From Hyposmocoma kahamanoa (taxonomy: Eukaryota; Arthropoda; Insecta; Lepidoptera; Cosmopterigidae), in assembly GCF_003589595.1 (NCBI RefSeq), contig NW_020654810.1, positions 21,194,350 to 21,258,349 of the forward strand: a stretch of DNA of 64,000 nt, written 5' to 3'. The position numbers and the translations under genes are program-made. Of the stretch, positions 21,801-33,800 are shown piece after piece. Every line of letters begins with the position of its first letter. Positions within the stretch are counted from its first letter, which is position 1. Below the pieces are notes generated by a model. It saw only the letters and a program-made list of their open reading frames with translations. It had not been told where the DNA came from and ran no database searches.

Positions 21801-24800
21801 TATCGTAGAAACTCACGGTACGCTCCCCAGTGCCGCATTTATTTGTTATTCAACATTGAAAGATGAAATGAATGATGATGAGAAGCACGACGCGACGTTG
21901 CATTGTGTTTATGTGTAAGAGCATGGCCTAGCAAGAGTATGTATGGCCTAAGGCTATAGTCCGCCACGTTGGCCCAGTGGGGGTTGGGGACTTCACACTT
22001 TTTCGAGGGTTTTGAACCTTCTTCGACGTTTTCTTTTACCTTATATCTCACGGTAAATTAAATTTCGCACATAAATTCCGAAAAACTCAGAGGTGCGAGG
22101 CCGGATTCGAACCCACGGCCTCTGCTTGAAAGACTGTAGGATAAACCATTAGGATACCACGGCTATAACTTTTTGTGAAATGGCTCAAATACTTTGTTAT
22201 AATTATTAATACAAAGAAAAAACCCTTCGATCTTGCAGGTCCACTGGGAGCGGTTGCCTTAGATTAACAGCACAGACAGGTTCGAATTCTGTCGGTTTGT
22301 AGGATTTTTTCTTTGCGTTCGATCTTTGTATTAATAATTATATTGGAATAATGTAAACATTTTGCTATTATGCGCGATATATGACTCCGTGTGTTTTATT
22401 TTCTTTAACATGGTAATTAGTGCAATTTCTAAATACACAAGGCGGCATTAGAAAATTGAATAAAATGACGCTATTTCAAGAAAGCGGACCGATTGCAAGA
22501 CGTTACAATTACACTAGTAACATTTGCCTTTTTATAAGTATATAATATTAATAACTTACCTAGATTCGTTATATTAAAATGTGTTCTAAAATAGATGACA
22601 ACAAACTATCCGACGTCGTTGGCGGTTAAACCCAAAGACAAACATGAATACTGTCAGCAAAATTGAAGTCTTTACAGTCCCATAAAAGTTTGGTTTGCAA
22701 GCAGAGATTGTAGCTAGCTCTGTCCCTTATTTTGTGGACCGTTTTGTTTATAATAATAATATAACCTAGCCCTTAGAATAATAACGCATAGAAACCTAGT
22801 CCGCACACGCTAAGTGAGGCAAATTGAAGCGCGCCCAAAGGGCCTACACGAGCGGGCGGGTCTTCAGTGCTCAAGGTCAACTTGCACCGCGAACAGATCA
22901 AGAATTTGAGCTAAAAATGACGAAATGTGCGGTAAATGAGTGTAAAAATACGTCAGACAAACATAAAATAGATACTAACATCACATTCCACAAGGAAGTA
23001 ACGCGTTTCAACTTGTATTTTTATATAAATATTCACTAAAACCGAAAATTATCCTACTACTAAAACTAGCCTACATGAATTTGATTTTTGCCTCACTTGT
23101 GACAGTTCGTTTGATATGAAACTATCATTCTATGCGTTATTATTCTAAGACCTAGCCCTTAAACGCCATCAGTTGACAAGAGCAAGTTCGCTGCGTCGTT
23201 ATCTTTACACAAAACGAACCCTTAAAGTGATAACGCGTGGACTTTGTCGACATAATTATATTATATCGTCGGTTAAAAGGTAAAACTCATTAAGTGACAT
23301 TTTGTTCAAAAACTAGATTTTTTCAATTTTGCTTTATTGGGAAGAACATCTATGACAAGAAAAATTCAGTAAGTCTGTGGTGTCCTTCATGTTTTAATAC
23401 ATACCAGTCCTTTAGTGATTTTTCATAATGAAAAAATACAAAATCTTAATTATCTCCCTTTGGCCAATTAGGCTATTAGTGAGTTTTACCTTTTAACCGA
23501 CGATATGCAGACATTGATTCTATAACCATAGACACATCAAGAGCACATCAAGCTTGACACTTTGGACTTTGGACCGTTCTTATTGCAAGCGGCATAGGCT
23601 TAAATTGTCAAGTTTGACGTGCTCTTGACCCTGTACCGTCTGTATATGTATGATAATTACGAGTAAGAAGTTTCGTATATATATGAGTCTGGCTAACGAA
23701 AGATGAAAAAATTGTATGGTATCACAGGTGTAGAAGGTAAAAATAATTTTGATACAAGTACAATGGAATAAAATTATTTTACGAATTCGTCTGTCAATTA
23801 TGTATATATTTAAAATTTAGGCATGTTAGAACCAACTGGGTGAAGTTGTTGGCGGAAGCCAACAGTTGCAGGATACCAGAAAATTACAGAAATGACATAA
23901 ATTTAGAAAAGAGTAAAACGTACCTACAATATAAAATGATCAAATCTATTCATGTTTATTTGCATACTGTACTTCGGAAGTTCTATAAGGATATGGTACA
24001 ACATATTATACAAACAATAAATACATTTGTTGTAATTTTATATTTACTCATCATAATCGAAATTAGACTGATTAACCTCAAATGATTTTTTGTGTGTTTA
24101 TTTATTTATTTATTTATTTATTCAGGATATTCCACATAGCAATACACTATACATTAAATTTGAACATATTCGCTTAAAACTAAGTGCTTCTATAGTTAAG
24201 GAACATCACAGCATGCATACAAAAAAATAAATTGAGCATATAGTTAATCCTTCTACCTATGATATGATATACAGTAATTGATTTAAAGTTACAAATAAAA
24301 TTAAATTTCAAAATTAAAATTAGAATTAAAAATATAAATTAAAAAATTTAAATACAAATTTACAATAAAAAATTAATTGAAACATCATTTATGTATTTAA
24401 AATATCACACAACCTTCTCTTGTAATTGTTTAACCCAAGACCAATGTCCAAATCATGCAATTTGGAAAACGAGTTATACGTCCTGCAGAGCCTCGGCAAA
24501 AGAGCGAAATGACCGAGGTTCGTTTTTGAACCTACTACGGCAAAAAAGTTATAAGCGCTTTGCAGTGTTCGGTAATTATTGCACACTGACTAGTAAATAA
24601 CCCTTCGTATAAACAACGTCGCACTTGTATCGTTGTGAACAATGGGGATTTTAAACTTCTGTGGACAGAAGTTTTCAGACTAATGTCCAGTACTTTTGGT
24701 GTAGGTATGAATTGATAATAAATGTTTGAATTAAGACATTTTGTAAAGTATGGAGTGCTCACATCAACAAGGAAAAACCATAAACGGAACGCAAAACACC

Positions 24801-27800
24801 CGTCGCCCATCTTTATCTGAAAACTTCGCGCCTAAACCAAAACAATATGGCGGACCGGTCGTAGAGTAGATTTAAGCGATTTAAACGCAAACGGTCGCAT
24901 TATCGGCCAGATTACCCCTAGATTATAGTGGGCCGTGGCACCGTGGAATTATTACGGTGGAGCTAAGACCGCTGTGTCCCATTCTATGCGATTTATGTGC
25001 GAATGTAGCGTCGGCTAATCCGCGGTTCTCTAACGCTCGAGCTATAATTATGAGAAAACAATTTTTGGGATATATCTTAATGCAACGACCGAATTAAAAT
25101 ACGGAATACCGGGAAATTTGGTTAGATATATTTAATTATACAATTTGAGAATGTTTTTGTGCTAAATATTTAAGTTATAAATGTTACAGGTTCGTAAGTT
25201 TTAACAATATTAAATAAAATTTAATAAATTGACAATTACTGTTAGGCCTTAGTGTTGCATGTAATCCCTTAACCGTATATATAATCAAGCAATTATTCTT
25301 GTTTTAATAAAGATTTTTTTTAGAATTCGTTTAATATATACTAGGTTCGCGGTTAATAGTGTACGCAGACGTGGTAATATCAGGTCCCACAATGGGCGCC
25401 AATAAACGTCAACTGGGTTTAACCGCGGCTTTTGCTTTTTGTCGGTCTGTACCAACAAGTTCTCGTAGTCTCGTATAATAATAATTACTAACATGAACTT
25501 TCATATTACCTTCTGCGAGAGCAGTGCGCGCACGACCTGCTGTGCGACATCGTCCAGTCGCCGCTCCTGATCGCAGCCACCCAGCCCTGCCGACAATGCT
25601 GTCAACTGCCCGCGCAGTCGCTCGTTCTCTGTGTTCAATGTCGATAGCTGGTTCTGGTAGTGCGTTGCGGACGCCTGCAAACAAGGATAAGATAACTTTA
25701 CGCCCCGTGTACGAAGAGTATGACAAAAATGACGTCAAAATTTAAAATAAGAATGTTGTGAACGGATGTCAATTATTACATACACAAGCCTGAACCCTGA
25801 ACTGCGTGTTCCACATTCGAACAAAATAAATAGTGCGCAAAGAGAAAAGAATGTTATTGCTTAGTCCGACAACATAATTATAAGCTAAAGTCCTTACACT
25901 TCGAAATATTTTATACGGTATAAACAGGCATTCCGCTTATGTGTCGTATTTGTTTACCTTGCACTTAATTACCGGCGGAACATTTGTTTCGGAGTTAATT
26001 AAGTCGCATTTATTTTTAAAGATATCCGTCACCGTTTTTTACAGAGTCACTCATCAACAGTGACACGGCCACTCCTCCGTCAAAGCTTTCGTTTTAAAAA
26101 AACCTTAAAAAGGGCCCATCATTCGCACTCTTAATTACGCGACGCCCACATTCACTAGGAAAAATAAACAAACCAATGTAACTTGATCCGATTCGTATTC
26201 CTTCTCTAACGAAACGAGAAATATCTATGAATATCTGTGTGGAACCGCGTCAGAGGTCTTCAAAAATTTGGTTCGTCTCGAACCAGCATATTTATCTTTG
26301 CGTTTCGACAACCGAAATCCTCTTTCATTCATCTGATGATCGAAACGTGAGCTACAGCAAATGTTAAATTGGTGTTGCTGGTTTTCATTAGTCATCAAGT
26401 GAGGGCACGACACAAAGCGTGTATTTGTTTGTGCGTCTGAAACAACACGCGGTTGATATGGCAAAGGGTGAACTTCAATATAGAGGTGCACAGTTTAATT
26501 CTCGTTTCGCTTTCACTCTGTTTGGTTACAGCAATCTGAGTTTTTTTGGAACAACATTTCACATTTATTTGTTTAAAAAAGCTTTAGGTTTTAGGGCTAA
26601 ATCGAATTATCTGTTTAGTAGCTAGCTGCTGGATATCCAAGAAACAAGTCCCTTGTTGAATACTTTGTATTTTTGTAGTTTTTAATTTTAATATATCGGA
26701 ATAAATAGATATTTCTTCAATTTGTAATAATTTTAAACTAGGCTAGTCAACCTAGTTTAAAATTATTACAGTAGTACAGTACGTACTACTGTAGTCGTAA
26801 GTAATCTGAGTCATTTCATATTATCTCTCTGCTGTCAAAATTGTCTCTGTACCTCTCGAGTCTTGCTGGCTACAATAAAAAGCGTAAATTTTACAAGAAT
26901 TTTGGTTTTAATTTCAAATTAGAAATAAGTAGAAACCAGCCCCCTACATTTAACTGAACTAATTATAGAATTTTACATATATACTAGATGCTGTAAAAGA
27001 AATAAAAATCAAATTTGTCAATTTCTTAGTAACTTAATGCTAATTTTTACTCAGAAGTTAGGACTTTTAACTTCCATTTTGTTTATTATTTATTTATTTT
27101 ATTATTTTATAGTAATTAAAAAAAACGTAGTTTGGTTTGTGACTTTTATTATTTTTATTATTAGGTATCTGGACAATATGCCTTTAATTGTATAAATGCC
27201 CTAATGTTTGGTCGGGGAAATCTAACAGACGTATTTTGTAACTGTCAACTTCTATACGACCTCTGTTTCCACAAATAAATAAGTTATACTCGTAAGGTTA
27301 TGAGTTATGTACAAAATTTTGTACATAACTNNNNNNNNNNNNNNNNNNNNNNNNNNNNNNNNNNNNNNNNNNNNNNNNNNNNNNNNNNNNNNNNNNNNNN
27401 NNNNNNNNNNNNNNNNNNNNNNNNNNNNNNNNNNNNNNNNNNNNNNNNNNNNNNNNNNNNNNNNNNNNNNNNNNNNNNNNNNNNNNNNNNNNNNNNNNNN
27501 NNNNNNNNNNNNNNNNNNNNNNNNNNNNNNNNNNNNNNNNNNNNNNNNNNNNNNNNNNNNNNNNNNNNNNNNNNNNNNNNNNNNNNNNNNNNNNNNNNNN
27601 NNNNNNNNNNNNNNNNNNNNNNNNNNNNNNNNNNNNNNNNNNNNNNNNNNNNNNNNNNNNNNNNNNNNNNNNNNNNNNNNNNNNNNNNNNNNNNNNNNNN
27701 NNNNNNNNNNNNNNNNNNNNNNNNNNNNNNAGTTATGTACAAAATTTTGTACATAACTCATAACCTTACGAGTATAAACGAGTATGTAAATGACGAGAGC

Positions 27801-30800
27801 GAAGAAAATGAATGAGTGTATAAGAGAACGAAGGGAGAACGTCTTTTATGTTCAAGTTGTTTGTTCAAGTTGTGCCTTATAAGTAGTTTATTATGAAAAA
27901 TAAAAGAGAAGTTACCACCAAGAGTCGTATTCTAGAACTCTACTCAATGCTCAAGTCAGGACTTGAGTATGATTCAAAGCAATAGAAATCATACTCAAGT
28001 CTGCTCAAATCCTGACTTGAGCAGTGAGTACAGTTCTGGAATACGACCCTAAGAGTCGTTTTTTATCAAAAAAACCCAAACATAGTCATTTAAACAAAAC
28101 TTGGAATCTCTTACCATAGTCACACAAAAAAACTCTCTTCATAAAATTTGATCTTTACATCCCTTATAATTAATTAATAATATAATTTTATAAGTGTCTG
28201 TTTCATTGGTTAACTCTCAATGTAGCAAGTAGCGAGTATATATATAATTTTCTAAAGTTGTTTTCTGTTAAATTGACGGCGTATCTTTTGAATATATAAA
28301 AAATAAATAGCATTTGAAATCAAATGACAGCATTGCATTCAATCTCGGATAACGCTTGGATGTTCAAGGCTTGATATATCTAGAACAATTTAAGAAAACC
28401 TGTAAGCTTGGGCATATTTTAGGCAAATGTAATATCGGCGGTTACGTCTCTTAACACCAGGAAAAAATTACTTACAAAAAGTCAGCAACTTCTAAGATAT
28501 TTGTTAAATATTATTATAGAATTTATGGTCAGTTTTAGTTAAGTTAATAATTATTATAGTCATTTTATTGTTGTAAAAGTAAAAGGCTGATTTCTGAACG
28601 TTTCACTGATATTTAAGGAAAATTAAAAAAAATGAGTGATTGACAATTTTATGATTTTGGCGCGTTAAGAATATTGTATGGAGATTGGAGACAGTGGAGC
28701 TTTATTGTAGAATACTTATAAACTTATAGTTTAGTTAGTTTCCTACATAATATAATACGTCAAAAGTACAACAATTTTGAACTATACCAAATCTGACGCA
28801 ATGAAAGTTTGACCTTTTGACAAAATGACCATTCTGATACAAATGAGAATTTAATGAATGCTAAGTAGTACTCTACTACCACAGTCGTTAAAAACCTACA
28901 ATTTTACACTTTTTTCAGAGCATTTACTCGTGTTCTGGCGTCATCGAATATTCACGAAGTACACGAAAATTATAAAACTCAATAAATCGTCAATCATCCT
29001 AACAAATCCTCAATAACAAAGGCGATATCCGAGAAGCGACATTTTTGGGAAACTGATCAAAATTTTATTTGCAACATCCAGTCCGCATTTGTGTATAGTT
29101 AACAGCACATCAAGCTATACACTTTTGTCCGAATATCGCCTCTGGAGCAACGGAACAAGATCCGTCGATGTGTAGCTTGATATGCTGCCGTCCGTACATA
29201 TCGAGACAGACAGACTTATGAAAGGTTTTCGACTGACAGTCAGTCATGACCATGGGACATGTAAAAACCCGAAACGTTGGTCTGTTTGAAAAAAGAAATT
29301 TGCATCATTTCCAATTTGAAGCGATCGCGAAAACCTAAGAACTGATATGACAAAATATTACGTATACAATACAATACAAAGTATGTTTTTTTACATCATC
29401 AGTTTCCCAAAAATGTTACTTTTCAGTTTTTTACTTTATTATTTAATCTCCTAAAAGTGGAGAGTTTTGGACATAGTCCACAACAGTTGTTCAATCACTA
29501 CAATACCTTCAATACCTACCTACCTACCAACAATATCAGGGTTTATCACGATAATTTCTTTTCTTCACTGTATGCTAAAGTCGACATGATTCGAGAGACT
29601 GGTGCTGGGCCTTTATACAATTAGAACCCAGGGCTTCCAACAAAGTAGGCAATTCGATGTCTTTCTCAACATGGCAAAAATTTCTATTTATTTGAAATTT
29701 CTTATCAAGGGTGTTAATTTAGATGCATTACGTAGATAAAACCAAGGGTGTGAATATGAAGGAAATATGATGTGAAATTAGCCTGCAAATTTGTATATAC
29801 AATGCATATTTTGTATTTCAGTAACGTTGTGCTTTAAGATTTGAGTTTGAGAAAGAAAGGTGACGAATTGTCCTTCCAAGTAAACTATGCTTGTTAATAA
29901 AATAAATATAAATAGTTACGTGGACGTCAAGTGTCGGTTCTAATTAGTTATATTATTTCAGCAATAATGCTAAAACCTGTTTTATGTTGTGATTTTGTGA
30001 GAGCTGTTCAAATTGAACTGGGAAGTTAATTTCTTGGTGGTAATCAATTCATTCTGAACTCGAAATCAACACGGAACTTTTATTATTGTATTGATGTTAT
30101 GTCATACGTCTTTTTCGTAACGGTGACATGAGATCTTGACATAAGTCTATTTACTTGTCCGTCATAAACAATGAGGACGAAAATCAAAGGCTGAAGAAAA
30201 ATAAAAGAGCTAGCTAAAGAGGACAATATGTTTTAACGGAAGAAAACAGAAAGAGACAATTGATGTTAATATAGAAGGACAAATAAAGAAAGACGTCAAA
30301 GTGAGCGGCTATCACTGACCACATCCTTGGCGGCTGTAATGAGGTCTATGAGTCGGCTGTGGACCATGAGTGGAGGATGATGATGAGAGCGAGGAAGTCT
30401 TTGTCGATTTTTAAAACTGATGTAAAGGAGAGTAATCGAAAAATTTACGTACGTCATGTCGTTACGTAGACGTAATTTAATTTGTTTGAAAACTATTCTG
30501 CCTAACCATTACGGTGACAACTGCGCTCCGATTAGCCCGCCCAAATTCGAAACTATTGACGGGTGTCGTCAATGGTTTCACTTCAAATCGAACTTGAACT
30601 TTGCTGCAATGGACGAGAATTGAAAAATTACATATTTATGATTTTTAATTACCGACGAAATGTGATTCCGTTTGTGTTATAATTAGATGTTTTGCAGTTT
30701 TTCCCACACCACCGAATGAAACGGCCCCCCTTTGTTAGAGATGTAATACAGAATAATTTTGGAATATACGGAGACGTACACACAGGTCAGTTGTTGGCGC

Positions 30801-33800
30801 TGTAGTACAGCGCTGTAGTTTCAGCTTTCTAATTTGTGATTTCAACGCAAACGAGAGTTGATATTCAAAGTGATATAATGCCCATTTGCCTGATGATATG
30901 CCAAGTTTGGATGGCCCTTATTTTGTCTCTATTTCTGGTTATATACTACTTACTCTACTCTGGTCCTCCGTCCGAGAATAAGAACAATGTCAATTATGAA
31001 GCTTCGAGTATTACTTATTTGATAGTATAATAGTTTTGGACAGAGAACGAGAGTACAGAGCCTGGGTCCCAGGTGGTGTCGAACACGGCTCGCGAAGCCT
31101 CCAAAGAGCCTATGTCGCTCGCGGCCAAGGGATGTAAACTGGCTATTGCTTCCCCACAACATTTATAATTGCATCATTTGCATCAGAATTTCGGATCACT
31201 GGGGAAAACATAATTGTTCCATTTCGATTTTTTTTATTATATTCACCAAAATACAGGAAAAATACTTAATTACTAATTACAAGCTTCGCTCACAAAAGCC
31301 CTTTCGGCTTTATACGCGGCGAAGGAGTTCAGTCTATTTAAGTAAAGATATAATGTAATAGAGCAAAAATCTCAAGAAACTAACTTAATTATTTCTAGAC
31401 AGGTACAAAAAACATGCTTACTTACTTGTGTATATAAATATCATATAATAACGAATAAGCAATTTACAAAATAAAATTCATATCTTCTGTTTTCAAAAAA
31501 TGTTTCTTAATGTATAATTTATAGTGTTTGTTGTTTTGATAATTACATATAAATTCCTCACTCATTTTGTTCATTAATGCAGGTAACACATACTTCCAAT
31601 TTCTTTTTCCATAGTAGTTATTGAATTTAGGTAGTATAAATGTTTTTTTGAATAATTATTTTTATTAATGTAGTGTGACGAGAGACCGGGATCTTTGTGA
31701 AGTTATGATATTCATCTATTAATAGGGCAGTGTGTAGAGGTCAATGGGCAGTGTTTAGTTTGTTGTGTACAGTTAATTCAATATATTACAGTATTTGAAT
31801 AGTTGAGTTTCATTATCTATAAATTTGTTTTGATTCTTTTTTGGAACAATTAGACGTAGCAATTTTAGTTGTAATTTGTAAATATTTTGTATATATGTTT
31901 CAAATGTTCTCCCATAACTACTTACATCGTAACCAATTATGCTATGCGCTAATTCCAAATATAATGTTCTTAAAGTGCCGTATGGTAGTTTGTGACGCAG
32001 TATAGAAAGCTTTGCCGCTATAGCACGTAGTTTTTCGAAAATATAGTTAATATGTGGGCCCCAATTGAGTCTATTATCAATTATGAGCTCTATGTACATA
32101 TGATTGGATACAAATTCTATACTAGGACATTTACATTGTGTGTGTTCAGTATGAAGGCATAAATGTTTATGGCCAACGATAGATGGTAGGTACGGGATGT
32201 TATTGCGGGAAGAGTGTATATGAATGGCTTTAGTTTTTTATGCATTAATAACAAGTCCGACGTCGTGTGCCCGCTTACACAATAAATTGAAAATATACTG
32301 AGCTTGGCGTTCAGCCGCATATGTGTTAACCGACACGATGCAGGCACCGTCTGCAAATTGGTACACTGAGCTTTCTCTGATTAATTTACACATATCGTTA
32401 ACATAAAGAAGATATTCAGTAGGCCCAAGAATGGAACCTTGGGCCGTACACCTGCACCTGTTATAATGGTAATTATTAAACCATTGTAACAGGGGGCCCT
32501 GTATACCATTCTGACTTAGTTTATTAAATAATGTATTATACCTTAAAACATCAAATGCCTTTGTAAAATCAATGATAATTGTGATTGAGTGATGCGCCTT
32601 CACAGGCGTCTCTGGCGGAGCCGGACTTGGGTATGGATTCGTAGGGATTTGTGGTTTGTTCTGCAGGGACGAACACGATCTGCCCCGTCTGCCCCGTCTG
32701 CCCCGGTGGTGTGTGGCCGGGGCGTTCGTCCCGCGCGCAGCTAGCGCGTCTTAAGCGGTCTTGTTGAGGGCCTGAGGCGAGGAGACGCGCGGGGCACGTG
32801 AGTTTCCCTTTAAGTCGGTAGCTATGTCCGGACATTATCGCAGGACACTGCTACTTGGCATCTCCTAGAGAGCTAATAGAGGATAAGTTAGATATCCTCC
32901 GGTCCCTCCGGCTGCTTAGCTTTTCGGGAACTGGAGAGACCTCATTTTTCGGCGTCGGGAAGTGACCGTGCCTTACAGCTCTGCCATCAATGAGGAGATT
33001 TGGTAATGGACTTTACAGTCAGCGGCTTAACGGTGGCAACCGCTAGTTGTGCAATGCGCAACGGGAAGTGAGCGTGCCTACAGTTCCGGTACCTATCTGG
33101 AAAATAGTACTGTACGTGAACCCGGGGCGGCTAACCCGAGGCACTAGCCTCTCGAGAACCTGATGAAGTCAAGTGACACAGGTCTGTGACAACCATGTAG
33201 GTACACTGAGGCAGTGTACCTACATGGTCATATCAGGGATCTGGGGTTAGAACCTGAACTTGTAAGGTTTCTGTGCGCGCACAGGTTATAGTGCCCTTTT
33301 CGTATACCCTAAGGGTCGGTAGGGATGATTACTATAATCAAAACTAATGTAGAAAGGTATGGGGCTGCTTTACATTTTTAATCGTGTTTCAATTGCCATT
33401 TTTGTTTAGGTGTGTGTTTGATATTTTTTATTGTGTTCGCAACATACTCCATAGTTATGTGTAGCTAAATCGTTTTACAAGTATGTGTTATTATTAATGT
33501 GTACTTCCTTTTTTACAGTATCGCATATCAAGTTTTAAAGTTGGCACAAACTACATACGTCTAGTGCAAATAAACAAAATAATAAATATTGTAAGCAGTA
33601 GAGCTCCTTGAGAAAGAGTTCGTCCAGGGAAGTACTGCCAGCTTACCTATTTCTGTCGCCAAGCAGTAATGTTAGCATTACTGTGTTTCGGTTTTAAAGG
33701 GTAAGGGTGCTGGTGAAATTACTGGCACATGGGACTTGTCAATTTATGTCTCAGGGTGACGGGCGCGGTGGCAGTGCCCCTCAGATCTTTGCGATTTGAA

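Larger units (their letters stand above)
28051..31772. other. intronic, repeats only
   Basis: No gene seen. It contains a family H hairpin (29103-29187) and one copy of the CCGAAACGT repeat (29230-29340). A 64-codon plus frame at 30836-31030 contains a hydrophobic stretch but lacks any other gene sign. Confidence 0.5.

Noticed and set aside
22085..22168. True tRNA gene on the minus strand
   Set aside because: Boxes are present, but the segment continues into a lepidopteran SINE body, so it is a SINE head.
24389..24810. Overlapping minus frames of 65 and 91 codons
   Set aside because: No domain, no splice context and no codon pattern; chance frames in intron sequence.
27252..27815. Open frames of 149-171 codons on both strands across the N gap
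   Set aside because: They exist only because N is not read as a stop; the ends are the palindrome arms.
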